DNA from: Didymodactylos carnosus
Taxonomy: Eukaryota > Rotifera > Eurotatoria > Philodinida > Philodinidae
Assembly: GCA_905250885.1 (NCBI GenBank)
Contig: CAJNOQ010003012.1
Coordinates: forward strand, 1-21,784
DNA: 21,784 nucleotides
Reading direction: 5' to 3'
This document shows, piece by piece, positions 10,026 through 20,333 of the stretch. Within the stretch, counting starts at the first letter, position 1, and every line of letters begins with the position of its first letter. Made by a program: the position numbers and the translations under genes. The notes below the pieces were generated by a model. That model was given only the letters and a program-made list of their open reading frames with translations, was not told where the DNA came from and did no database searches.

Positions 10026-12217
10026 ATGAATGAAGATGTAGATAATGATCTTATTGATGTTATGGATATGTACAGTGTTGACGATGATGATGATGATGAT
10101 AATGGAGACATCCAGTATGACGTGTATTCACCCTCTGATACTATAAAACCAAAAAAGGTTCAATTTCAACAGCATTTATCTGAGGAAATACATTCACCAT
10201 CGGTTGATGATCAAAGTGATAATCAACGTGAATGGATCAATGACTTAACAGCATTAGGCTCATTGATGTCCCATCATGTTGGTGATGATGATTTTGTGGC
10301 ATCAGAAAGTAAACTTGTTCGATCAAAATTACAACGACTCTTTGGTTTTGTCTTGAGCGATATGAATAGTGAACCAATGTCACAAGCACTAGGTGATAAT
10401 ATATCGAATTTAAATGAGGTTGATGATGCATTATTAAATTTAAATCGTAATGCCACATTAAAATTTCGAAATTATAAACAATTTCGAGAAGAATTTATAG
10501 CGGCCACTGAAGATGGACAAGATTTAGTTGGTCAACAACAACGAAATGTAAAATTGAGAAAACGTGCATCTCATATGCAACGTGATCAATTTGGACGATC
10601 AAGAATATCGTTATCATATTTTTCATATTGGTTAATTCGAAGTGCTTTCATTCAATGGTTTATAGGCATAGCTATATTTGTTGATGCAGTAAGTTATCAT
10701 ATTAATAAAAAGACAAATTGTGATATATTTATATCTAATTTTGAGGTTTGTGTTGCAATAACATCAGAATATTCTTCATCGTATATGATTGATCAATCAC
10801 GTTACATGTCCTATAATATAGCATTATTGATATCTCGATGTGTACTATTTATTTACGTTTTTGAAATTATATTAAAATGGATTGATGATTTTTGGTTTTA
10901 TTGGTATGATATTATCAATTTAATTGAATTATTATTAACTGTTATCTCTATTGTGAATTTTATTACCGATTTGTATAAGTCAAGTATCGACGATGAAGCA
11001 AATAAAAATTTTTATAATATAACAACTAATATTCAACAGATAAATACATCATCACAATTTATTCAAAATCAACAAAAACTTACTGATACACTTAGAGCTA
11101 TTCGTTCTTATGGTTCACTGTTTACCATATTGAGAACATTGCGAATACTAAGAATAATACGAACATTAGAAATTGCATTGCGTTTTACACAAGTTAAAAT
11201 TGTTTTTCTTGCACTTTCTCGATCAGTCAAAATTATATTTCATGTTGTATTATTAACAATAATATTAATTTATTTTTTTGCTTTACTCGGATTATTTATA
11301 ACTCAATTTGGATCATCGAATGCGACATATTCAGATATGAAAAATGTTTGGCCACTATTCGGCACTGGTAGGTCAATGAACTGATATAAAAAATATTTTT
11401 ATACTACCGTCATATTTTAGTTCCAAAAGCGTTTATTACTGTATTTCGTTTATTTACAAAAGATGAATGGTATGAAATTAAAACTCAGTTACGCTATTTG
11501 AAAGTAAATACAGTTATTATCGATACTTACGTTATTGTATGGTTTTTTTTTGGAGGTTATGTTTTAAATCCGCTTCTCATCGGTGCTATGGTAAGTCTAC
11601 AAATGTATGTTGTGAATAAATTTGTACAGTTAACGGTCTGATCTAGGTTAATAGTTTTGATGAAACAAGAAAAGAGTTGACACAAGGAATTAAAGAAATC
11701 ATTTCACATAGTAGTTTAATAAAACATAATAATTCAACTGGTGAAACAAGAAAGAGTCATTTAACAACATCAATTGCTGATGAACCAAGTCTTGCATCAT
11801 TTCGCTCATTATTATCAAAAATGAATTCAACAACAAGAGTAGATTCAAATTTATCATCATTAACTGATTTAATGGATCAATCGAGTTCATTTGAAGATTG
11901 GTTACGAATAATATCGGATGAAATGCGTTTATTAGGTAAAATGTTATTCTAGAATTTTAGTGAAACTGATAATTCTGTTTTATTTTATAGCTCAAGAAAG
12001 AGTGGAAACACAATGGCCAATCTATACAGCATTCTATTATCTACAATTACTCGAATCATTATTTGAAAATTTAGCTGAAAGACAATTATTATTCGATTTT
12101 ATCACAACATCATTGTTAAGTTTACATGATAAAGAAACAAAAACAAATAATCCACCAATATTGTCTTCGGATGAATCGAATTATGACAAAGATGAAAGTG
12201 ACGAAAGTGAAAACTAA
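10026..12217 (+). CDS. CATSPER2: CatSper2-type sperm cation channel subunit
   Basis: Four exons: 10026-11367, 11421-11590, 11647-11935 and 11991-12217, all GT-AG and in phase; 675 residues (human CatSper2 is 530). CatSper is a calcium channel of the sperm flagellum, one pore-forming repeat from each of CatSper1-4. Residues 1-195 are an acidic cytoplasmic extension with a run of Asp. Membrane segments: S1 about 203-225, S2 about 262-284, S3 about 293-315, S4 about 363-385 with Arg at 370, 373, 376 and 379, S5 about 400-427, S6 about 480-507. The pore has T460-K-D462-E-W464, the CatSper T-x-D-x-W signature. CatSper2-specific marks are the segment FTQVKIVFLALSRSVK after S4, VNSFDETRKEL after S6, and the C-terminal leucine-rich LQLLESLFENLAERQ. 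These recall human CatSper2 segment by segment, not CatSper1, 3 or 4. A long polar S3-S4 linker of about 45 residues is unusual. No frameshift or internal stop. Confidence 0.9.
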
Positions 12218-13203
12218 TCGTCTTTGATGATAAAAATTGATAGTCGTCGTACATAGTGTCACTAGTACTTCAACTCTTTTAGCTTGATTTTTAGGCTACA
12301 TGCTATGGAGCAATGAAGACAACAAGTAGTAGACAATACATTCAAATAGAAAATCTATTATAAGTCTTACATACAAATGGAGATGTTAATCGCATTGATC
12401 AATTTTTTTACAATTTCTAGTGTCACCATAAGCGAAAAACATTTTGGAAAGTTTTCAGGCCGCTAATAATCAAACGATTGGCTAACACTTCTACGTACAA
12501 ATTCATTTAAAAAATGAGTACAAAAATATTAATTAACGCTTATTTTTTAAATTTATGTGAAATACACTGTTTCATCAGAGATCATAGTTTTATGTTGTGA
12601 ACATTTACTGAGTACACAAATAATATTTAACAAAAGTTGAATACATTTCTTTTTGTAGTTTTCTTGTAATTCAAAGTTAGTTATTCTAACAAAAGTAAAA
12701 AATAGTTGGTATTAGAAATGGTATTTATTAGTATTTTTTATCTTCTACCATTTATTATGATCTTCTGTGAGAATTCATCGTTATTTTAATTTTATTCAAG
12801 CAGAAAGAACAATTTGTGTACTTAATAAAGGGTATAATCAGAAAACATATTCTTGTATAGATAACCTTTATTTTACTGCTTTAACAATTTTACAAGAAGG
12901 ACATAAAAATGGTGAATTTATCGCATAGTGTAGCAAGTAAAATAATTATAAAAAAACACTTAGAAACGTTAATAACAAATATTGTCAAATTTTATTTTTT
13001 CGACTAAAACTATCAAAAGATGCCTTTTTTCTTTTAAACTGGTATTGGAAAAGACAAAATTACAAAGAATTCTAAACGGAGAAACATCTGAGCATGTCGT
13101 TACAGAAAAAACTAGTTGATCTCAGTTACAAAATCTACACTTATTAAATTACTTGCACTACGATATAATGACTCACGATAAACAAATCATGCATTAAAAG
13201 TTT
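12218..13203. other. Convergent 3' region between CatSper2 and the small membrane gene
   Basis: Both flanking genes should end here. No open frame is convincing. The inverted poly(A) pair at 12824-12872 is the only structured feature I see. Confidence 0.55.
12824..12872. terminator. Inverted pair of AATAAA signals (bidirectional poly(A) candidate)
   Basis: AATAAAGGGTAT (12824-12835) and ATAACCTTTATT (12861-12872) are reverse complements at 11 of 12 positions, separated by 25 nt. The left arm gives AATAAA on the plus strand, 607 nt after the CatSper2 stop. The right arm gives AATAAA on the minus strand, about 332 nt after the stop of the convergent membrane gene. The placement suits shared 3'-end formation, though this is inferred. 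Confidence 0.4.
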
Positions 13204-13530
13204 TCAGTTTCTATTCCTTTTTCTCCTTCCATGGGTCTGTTGACGCTCTTCTGCATCTAAATCAATTATTTCATAGACCGTGGTATGAACAATCAACGGA
13301 TGAGCGAAACCTAACTGTACCAAAATATACTGGAATATAAATAAAAATTCTTCCAAATATAAGAAAGAAATAAAAACGATCAATGTATACATTAATTCTT
13401 GCCCTTTATTACCCTAAACAAAATATTTGGCTAATAATAAAATAAAAAAGGTGAGAAAATAGTGACTTACCGTAAACAAAACCCAAAATTGGTTCAGTTC
13501 AGTTATTTCACATATTTCCACTTCTCCCAT
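13204..13530 (-). CDS. Small membrane protein, unknown family
   Basis: Minus-strand gene in two exons: 13530-13471 (20 codons, ending ACG) and 13413-13204 (70 codons with stop TGA), split by a 57-nt intron with donor GTAAGT and acceptor TTTTGTTTAG, phase 0. The intron length matches those of Ku80. The product has 89 residues: a short acidic N-terminus (MGEVEICEITELNQFW), a hydrophobic stretch at about 28-55 that could cross the membrane once or form a hairpin, then a polar tail (IVHTTVYEIIDLDAEER) ending in a basic cluster (GRRKRNRN). I do not recognise the family. The spliced frame, with a canonical short intron, argues that it is real. It converges on CatSper2. An upstream first exon cannot be excluded. 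Confidence 0.55.
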
Positions 13531-13974
13531 TTTGGGTAACTATTATAATTTTCAAACGATCAAGTAAAAACTATCGAATTTTATATGTATCAACTACTTT
13601 TTTTCATCACATAATAATCTCTTCATCAATATGGGCGCTTTTTTTCGATAACTGCGGGCAAAAACCTAGTTACTTTGAAAAATATGAAAGATTCCAATCA
13701 TAATCTGCCATTTACTTTGCAATGAATCTTGAATGCTCGATGAAATGCCTTAATCATTATGCACGAGGTGTATGTAGCGCAACTAACGTCCATGTACTAC
13801 ATAAGCCCGGTGAAAGCGAGAAAGGCTGAGTAGTTCTATACTTGTGAACTATTTAATACGCAGCACAGAAGAATTTTGGACTTTAAATGGCGATGAAAAT
13901 AATATGATTTTACCAAGATCGATTCAAGCTCAAAAGTTCGTATTTTCGTTTTTCGATATAGCTATGTAGCTAAC

Positions 13975-14088
13975 CTATGTAGCTAAATAGAACGTGCCTT
14001 CATCCCTAGCACCCCAATAAAATTCTTCACTTGATCCTTCTTGAATATCATCAACTTTTCTTGGTGTTATAGATAAAAACGATGTGCA
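13975..14088 (-). pseudogene. Possible orphan last exon
   Basis: On the minus strand an open stretch of 37 codons follows an AG at plus-strand 14089-14090 and ends in TAG (13977-13975). It reads like protein (VDDIQEGSSEEFYWGARDEG), unlike the surrounding low-complexity frames. I find no upstream exon that joins it convincingly, so it may be a relic or chance. Confidence 0.2.
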
Positions 14089-15150
14089 CTATTCCTGAAT
14101 AAAGAGAATTATAGTGAAAAATGGGACAATGTTGTATTTAACATTTCAATGCAGTCGAACTGGTCCATTTGGATTGGTTACACACAGCTCCTAGTTTTCA
14201 GCTGTTGCAAGTAACTGTATGTATGTCTACACTACACGAAAGTCAGTACCATCCAATCAAACATTATCGTCTAAAACATCTAAATAAACAAATACCGAAA
14301 TTATCTATTTATTCAGCTCTATTTAAATCAAGGAATTGAAAAGAAATGAATGATATAGTGACGTATGAGCTCCTAAACCATCTATATGTCTATTGAGACA
14401 ATAGATATACTATATATTTCCTCGAAATATGCGAAGTCAATAACAATTTTCGCATCGCATTTAAAACTGCAAGAATTTGAAAGGCCTCTCATCTCTGAAT
14501 TATATGGATTTTGTTTAGAATCTTGTATGGAGTGATATTAGCTGGTCTCGTATCCTTCTGCTGTTTTTGTCCTGAAATATACCACAGTGCTGGAAACTGT
14601 TGTACGCTTGCCACTTTCCTGTTCGAAAAAAAACAGATTTTTATACCAGTGTCTGTAATGAGAATTTTTTGCAGAATTAGGCTTCTCACTTCGCTTTTGG
14701 GTTCGCAGTGGATTTTCCTCGTTTGTTCTGTAACACAAAGTCGATAAGGTCGAAACAAATTTTTTTAGGAAGTCCTCTTTACTGTCTCACACCCACAGTT
14801 TTCACACTTTCACTTCCATAAATACAATCAGCTCGGTTGAAGTTCACTGCTATTGTCATTCGCGATTTCATTTTCTTGTAACTGTGAGTGTTGAGAGAGG
14901 CAACAAATGGATGAAAAATATATCTAACTCAATTTGCTGCACCTTTTTATTGTCAGCCATCTAAAAGAAAAGGCTCGCTGAAAGAGTGCGTGTAACAAAA
15001 GCTGTCTTAGTCTAAAGTATAGCGATCCAACCAGAGATAGACGCAGTTCAATATTCTTTCTTTATTCTTCATGTTAATTTTTGAACAACAGCGGCTTAAC
15101 TGTAAACAATCAAAGCGATTTGACAAGAACAAATCTTATTAGTTCTCGCG

Positions 15151-15160
15151 TATATATATT
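15151..15160 (+). promoter_or_regulatory. TATA-like box upstream of PKNOX
   Basis: TATATATATT follows a CTCGCG patch about 240 nt before the PKNOX ATG. TATA-like strings are common in AT-rich DNA, so this is only suggestive. Confidence 0.2.
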
Positions 15161-15355
15161 TCATAAAGGACTGGTGTGTCATTTTTTGTTATTTTCTTTT
15201 TAAGATGAAAAAAGCAAAGTGAAATTTTTTCCCCCAGAGTAGGTAATAGATAGAAAAGTCATTTTTCAAAGTGGAAACCCATTTTGCTCTCGTTTGTCCC
15301 ATCAAATATTAAAAACAGTGCTCTACACTTAAAAATTTATTCTAGATTTGTATTC

Positions 15356-15394
15356 ATGGATTTTTCGTTTTTATCTTCACTTTCATTATTGTAA
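15356..15394 (+). promoter_or_regulatory. Short upstream open reading frame in the PKNOX leader
   Basis: An ATG at 15356 opens 12 codons rich in Ser, Leu and Phe and stops with TAA at 15392-15394, 5 nt before the PKNOX ATG. AG acceptor-like sites at 15344-15345 (TTTATTCTAG) and 15396-15397 mean the leader could start inside or beyond the uORF. If retained, it would dampen PKNOX translation. Confidence 0.3.
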
Positions 15395-15399
15395 AAGAC

Positions 15400-17339
15400 A
15401 TGTCATATTTGACAAGTAGCACGAGCGCTGATGATAATGATGAAAACATGATAGTCGACAATGAATCATCTAAAAAGTTACTTAATGAACAAAAGAACTT
15501 AATTTATAAACATCCCTTATTTCCATTCTTAGTCTATGTGTTAGAAAAATGTGAAGATGCCACTTTAAACCCACTATTAATATACAAAGAACAAAAATCA
15601 CCAAATACATTTGAATATGACATTAAAACATTTTTACAAAAAAATATTATGGATCAAGAGACGATAAAAATGTGTAAAAACGATAGTTCAACACAATCTA
15701 TAAACGATTTTTTCATCCATGCTATACAAGTACTACGCATACATTTATTGGAATTAGAAAAAGTGAATGAATTATGTAAAGATTTTTGTCAACGTTATAT
15801 TGCTTGCCTGAAATTGAAACTAAACTTTAAAAGTAGTGTGGAAGAAGAAGATGATTACAGTTCAGATGATTACCCTACAGAAAACGAAAGCGATGATAAC
15901 GAACAAATAACTGATGAAGAGGAGAACAATAACGAACGATTGATAATCCGGAAAAGGTCCAAGAAAAATGATAGTGAGACCTATTCTTCAAATGAGGAGA
16001 TTGATGATGATGAACAACCAAATCATTGCAAAGAAAAGTTTACACGTTTAACGAATCCTTCAAGGTAAGAACAGATTACATTTAAGTAGCCAGAGATGGG
16101 CGAGTCAAGCCATTTTTCGAGTCGAGTCCGAGTCATTTCGTAGCGGCTTCGAGTCGAGTCGAGTCATCAGCGTTCTCGAGTCGAGTCGAGTCAAGATATT
16201 TTTGCCATTTTTTCGTTTTCGGTTTATTTTTATAAAGAAAATTAACAAGTTTTTCGTGACACAATATTTAGTTCCTAGTTCTTAATTCACGAAAAAAACA
16301 AAGTCCTACATGAAATGAAATGACACAAGTACTATAGATTTATCAACAAAACAAGAACATCAAAATCAACTATTCTCACGAATAAGTGAAAATTTAATCT
16401 GATGAGTTGTGACTTTTTATAAGAGCAGATTAAATTTTTTTTAATGAATGACTCGAGTCAAACAGTCGAGTCAACGTCACCCAATCTTCGAGTCCGAGTC
16501 ATTAAAAAAAGGTGACTCGAGTCGACTCGAGTCCGGGTCATGACTCGGACTCGCCCATCTCCGTAAGTAGCGTCTCTGATAGATGCTCATCTTTATTTGT
16601 TTATTACATTTCTTTGATTTGAGTTTTTCAAAAATTCATTTTCTGTCTGTTTAGTTACCATTATCAAGAGAGTTCGTTAACATCTTTCACAGATATTAGA
16701 GCAAGAGAGAATGTCTATGACAATAGTAAATCGCGACTGACGACCAAACCGTTACTTAACGGCGAGACACCATTGTCACAAATTATTGGAAGTTCATCTA
16801 ATGAACAACTACTATCCTCCTACCAGTCTCATTCTAATTACTCGTTAAAATCTCTCTATACGAATAAAGATGATAACGATACTATTTCAACATCAATAAA
16901 TACAAAACGAAAACGAAAACAATTGCTTCTTATGTCAACAATAGCTTCATCACAAGCAGCAGCAAAACGAGGAGTTTTACCTAAATCTGCCACAAATATA
17001 ATGCGTTCGTGGTTATTTCAACATATTGTTCATCCGTATCCAACTGAAGATGAGAAACGCCATATTTCATCTAAAACAAATTTATCATTATTGCAAGTCA
17101 ACAACTGGTTTATTAACGCACGAAGACGGATTTTACAGCCAATGTTAGAAGCCAGCAATCCCGATCTGATCTTAGCAAAAAAGAAAAGATATCATCATCA
17201 AGAACTAGACACTAACGAAGAAGTCAATGATACTGGTAACAACAACAACAAACAATTTCCAAATAGTCGTTATTGGCCATCCAATTTAACATTGATTAAC
17301 AAACAACAGTCTCCAGATAAGCATGGAAAGAAAAAATGA
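15400..17339 (+). CDS. PKNOX: PKNOX/PREP-type TALE homeodomain transcription factor
   Basis: Two exons, 15400-16064 and 16655-17339, joined in phase (AG|T) across a 590-nt intron; 449 residues, close to vertebrate PREP proteins. PREP/MEIS proteins bind PBX partners through the N-terminal domain and bind DNA through the homeodomain, in the nucleus. The MEIS/PKNOX domain is at about 34-145, with [17 protein letters not shown] and the near-invariant [20 protein letters not shown]. Acidic Ser/Asp/Glu-rich tracts follow to about 215. A basic KRKRK cluster at about 306-310 may be a nuclear signal. The homeodomain spans about 324-381 with the three-residue TALE insertion PYP at 349-351, Ile375 (position 50) and Asn376 (position 51) in [19 protein letters not shown] and [11 protein letters not shown] match the PREP class better than MEIS, which has KRGIFPK. 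A hAT element occupies most of the intron. An AATAAA lies at 17927-17932. Confidence 0.94.
16083..16090 (+). repeat. Target-site duplication, left copy
   Basis: TAAGTAGC, repeated exactly at 16564-16571 on the other side of the hAT element. A perfect pair suggests a fairly recent insertion. Confidence 0.88.
16091..16563. mobile_element. Non-autonomous hAT element (MITE) in the PKNOX intron
   Basis: A 473-bp element with terminal inverted repeats: 16091-16106 CAGAGATGGGCGAGTC and the reverse complement of 16548-16563, identical except at the second base. It is flanked by a perfect 8-bp target duplication TAAGTAGC (16083-16090 and 16564-16571). The 8-bp duplication and CAGAGATG-type end are hAT hallmarks. 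It has no coding capacity. Next to the ends are dense GAGTC/GACTC arrays: ten GAGTC copies at 16102-16192, and six GAGTC plus five GACTC at 16450-16552. Subterminal short repeats bind transposase in other hAT elements, so these may serve that role. The intron around it keeps good splice sites. Confidence 0.88.
16564..16571 (+). repeat. Target-site duplication, right copy
   Basis: TAAGTAGC, the partner of 16083-16090. Removing the element plus one copy gives the predicted empty site. Confidence 0.88.
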
Positions 17340-18069
17340 CACTTTTTGTGTTTAATCATTGTGACAATAATTATGTCTAACCAGATCTTTTCTTATCAAT
17401 TTATTCTTTATTTTTTTATGCATATATATACAGTATGTTTTTGTTTTTGACTCTTGTTTTGCATTTGACAAGTAGTCGATAAGCATTTCTTTTTCGCATT
17501 CTCTTTTACATGTTCTCTTGTTACGGTTTTTGTCCTGTATTGGACATTTGAATAATCTAAAGATACTTTGTATCTGAAAAGTACCGTTAGATACTTGTTC
17601 GTCAATATAACCTGATTGTCAGTAATTTTACATCTCATGAATAATGTTGTGTTTATTCACATGTTCATCCATTTTTTGCTTTGTTTTGTAGTTTACTTTA
17701 TTTTTAGCAACGAAACTTTGTAATAATATTTGTTGCTTTTTTGTACGTACTTTTTTTTATCTCGTCAAACGTGAGTAGACTAAAATCAGGTGGAATTGTT
17801 GTTTCTACATGATTAACGAATAACTACGTTCTTCCATATGCTGTGTAAATTGCTATTGATGAATTCACTTTTTTAGACGCTGTCATTTTGACACATGTTT
17901 TGTTTTGTATTTTCTAATTTATTTACAATAAATAGTTTCTAAGATTTTACCATCTACCAATTTGTAACAAAAACATCTGAAATTATCGTTTTATGGTGAT
18001 TAAATCAAGGAAAACGTATGTGTAACTAGTGTTAATTATATACTGATTTTGAATGTCATTAATGATAAA
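17340..18069. other. Probable PKNOX 3'UTR and spacer
   Basis: T-rich DNA after the homeobox gene, with AATAAA at 17927-17932, 588 nt past the stop. A minus-strand frame at 17408-17638 lies in this low-complexity DNA and shows no domain, so I do not call it. Confidence 0.5.
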
Positions 18070-18431
18070 ATGTTAGTGGAGATTTATGAAGTCGCTGAAA
18101 GAGAAAAATCGCATGTAAGGTTAGTTCTTTTTCAAGATATTTTTCCTTTTTATTTATTATGTGGATAGGTTACACATTTTTGTTTTGTCTTTCTCATGTA
18201 GTTATGTTTCGGTAGCATAAATTCATCCACTTACCAACATTGATTTTCAAAATCGGAGAATTAGATAAACAAATTACTCATATAAACAAACGGCGTTCAA
18301 AATCAGAAGAACATAATCAAGACTTCAAACGAACATTGGAAAATTCATTTCATGATCTCCAACATGACGTAATTAGAAATTGGAAACGAACAAATGCATT
18401 TCACGAGAGACTGGAAAGCCAAAAAGCTTGA
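18070..18431 (+). CDS. Doubtful small coiled-coil-like gene
   Basis: A possible two-exon model: 18070-18114 (15 codons from ATG, ending at donor GTAAGG) and 18216-18431, phase 0, 86 residues. The second part is rich in Lys, Glu, Gln and His and predicted helical (IGELDKQITHINKRRSKSEE). A better acceptor at 18200 (TTTCTCATGTAG) would lead to an early stop, so splicing is ambiguous. No family is recognised. It could be a decayed exon or chance. Confidence 0.27.
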
Positions 18432-18788
18432 AAACTGGAAGTCAAATTTTTCTGAGATTACCATTTTTTTAGATTACATCGAATTATCTATGTTTTTGAA
18501 TATTCCGTGATATTTTGATCATGGAACATGTCTTTGATAGAGTGAGAATTTTGTTAATTAGAGAGAATAGCGTTCCAGAAGCTTTTTCTTATAGTTAAAG
18601 CTCATATGCAAAATCTTGTAGTATTGTTCATACTCTACGTTTATAGCAACTAGAACCAATAAATACTACATCATTTGAAAAGATTTAAAGAAGTCTCTAT
18701 TTTCAGTTGTCAGGTGTTATGTCAAAATATATGTTTGTATGTTCTTTGTTTCATTATAACTAATTTTTTGCTTCATTTCTTTATGTAG

Positions 18789-18922
18789 TTATAATTAATT
18801 GTTTACCGTCACTTCTCTCACTAGTCAAAGATCAAATAAATCAACTGCATACACTTGATGCTCGAGCTATCAATAGCAATACGCTAGAAACCGATGTTCT
18901 AGTTATTACGGACATATATTGA
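18789..18922 (+). pseudogene. Second coiled-coil-like exon fragment
   Basis: After an acceptor-like TTTCTTTATGTAG, a frame reads LPSLLSLVKDQINQLHTLDA and closes with TGA at 18920-18922. It loosely recalls LPTLIFKIGELDKQITHIN in the fragment 570 nt to the left, and both follow an ATGTAGTTAT string. They may be decayed copies of one exon. The resemblance is short and judged by eye. Confidence 0.2.
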
Positions 18923-20333
18923 ATAATCCTTATTGAAATCATCAAATTAAATTCTTTAAGTCACATTTAATTAGTACTGTTTTTAATTAAAATATACTGT
19001 TATCAAATAATGTTGTCTTAATTACTTTAGAAAAATTAACAATGATGCAAAACACCAACCAATTATGACGAAATTTAAAAAGCCTTATGAAATAAAACAT
19101 TTTTCACTATTAGTCATTGACAAAATACATTGCCAATTGGTCAATTTTTTACCATAATTTTAGTGAGTTGAAATCGTTATTGCTACCATCTTATTTCATC
19201 ATAACTTATGCACATATTTGCCTTGTTATCTTTAGAATCTGATTTAAAATTTTTTTAATCTTTTCATCCTTTCTTGATAAACCTTTTAAATAGAGGTTCC
19301 AAATCGAACAAAATCAATAAAAAAACTTTTGTCAGCAATTACAAGTCCGTTCATCGAAAAAACTTCAGAGCACATACGGCTTGATGTAATTTACAAAGTA
19401 ATGAAAGAAAAATAGAAGATGACTATCAAGGACTACATCCATTAAGTGATCGGAAAGACAGATACTTTTAATATGAAATGAAGGTTCTCGTGTAAACACA
19501 AAAAATCAGTTGAAAAATCACATTCTCAGTTAAGTCTGAGAAGTAATAGGAAGTGTCTAATTACTGATTTAGGTATGTAATTTCTTAGTGTTTTTTTTTC
19601 TGCTGAAATGTGTATGGAGTGAATCATTGTTCCTTCTGTAGTTATTACTTGTCATCTTAGATCGAAAAGGGTAGTTTTATTGATATATTAGCTGCCGTAT
19701 TTACTCTCAACTATACTCATGTCCACTGCCGTTAGATTCATCGTATGCTATCGCTGAGCAATCGTACAAAACAACTTCAGATAATAATACAGTGTAATAA
19801 ATCACAATACAAGACAAAAAAGGTCATCTATATAGTTTATTGAGTAAACTAAGATGTTACCTGTCAATGTGGTAAATGCCAGTTAAATTTTTCATCTCCC
19901 TACATTTTCAGCATATATCTAATGTCACCATCATAGATTGTGTGTTGATAAACGTAAAAAACAAGTATACAGTTGTATGATAACTATGAAGACAGCGAGA
20001 GAGGAAACCATCTTGGTGTTGATATCATTAACAGGAAATGAAAAAGACTACTATAACACGGCATCAGAAAAACAACTACATGACGCAGTCGACGAAAACA
20101 TGTTAAATGAAAGATAGAATGACTATCTGTCACTCTTCTGAATTTAGCTCTCTGAGCATTTCTTTGTGGAAGCAAGCGAAACAGGAAAGATCTATTGCTC
20201 TTCGCAACTAACGAGAATAACTGAGTACTTGACATAAATTCACAGTAGGCATTCATTGAGACTTTTCTTGCTTGAATTACATTTATATATGGTCGCCAAA
20301 GAAACTGTAGAAGTTCACGCTTTGTTTTCTTAG
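18923..20333. other. Gene-poor AT-rich stretch
   Basis: No supported gene. A 118-codon minus-strand frame at 19984-20340 overlaps the acceptor side of the hAT exon and has no recognisable motif; a plus-strand frame of similar quality crosses the same DNA. If the downstream hAT relic was once complete, its N-terminal exons (BED finger, catalytic core) should lie here, but I cannot see them. Confidence 0.4.

Larger units (their letters stand above)
13531..15345. other. Intergenic left of PKNOX; scattered coding-like fragments
   Basis: No complete gene is supported. A direct repeat CTATGTAGCTAA lies near 13962-13986. Overlapping open frames on both strands at 14489-14758 mark a locally stop-poor patch, perhaps old transposon or gene debris; neither frame shows a known motif. 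On the minus strand an ATG at 14960-14958 directly follows a CTTTTCTTTTAG acceptor-like tract, but its frame closes after 31 codons. The PKNOX promoter should lie at the right edge. Confidence 0.4.

Noticed and set aside
10237..10458. Minus-strand frames inside CatSper2 exon 1
   Set aside because: Antisense shadows of the acidic N-terminal coding region.
14489..14758. Overlapping frames on both strands, up to 89 codons
   Set aside because: Three competing frames in one stop-poor patch, no family signature and no convincing splice partners; at most decayed debris.
14866..14960. Minus-strand ATG right after a polypyrimidine-AG (MADNKKVQQIELD)
   Set aside because: The frame stops after 31 codons and no downstream exon joins it in phase with recognisable protein.
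16091..16563. GAGTC array as a CRISPR or satellite
   Set aside because: Units are 5 bp with irregular spacing, and the whole block is bounded by hAT-type inverted repeats and an 8-bp duplication.
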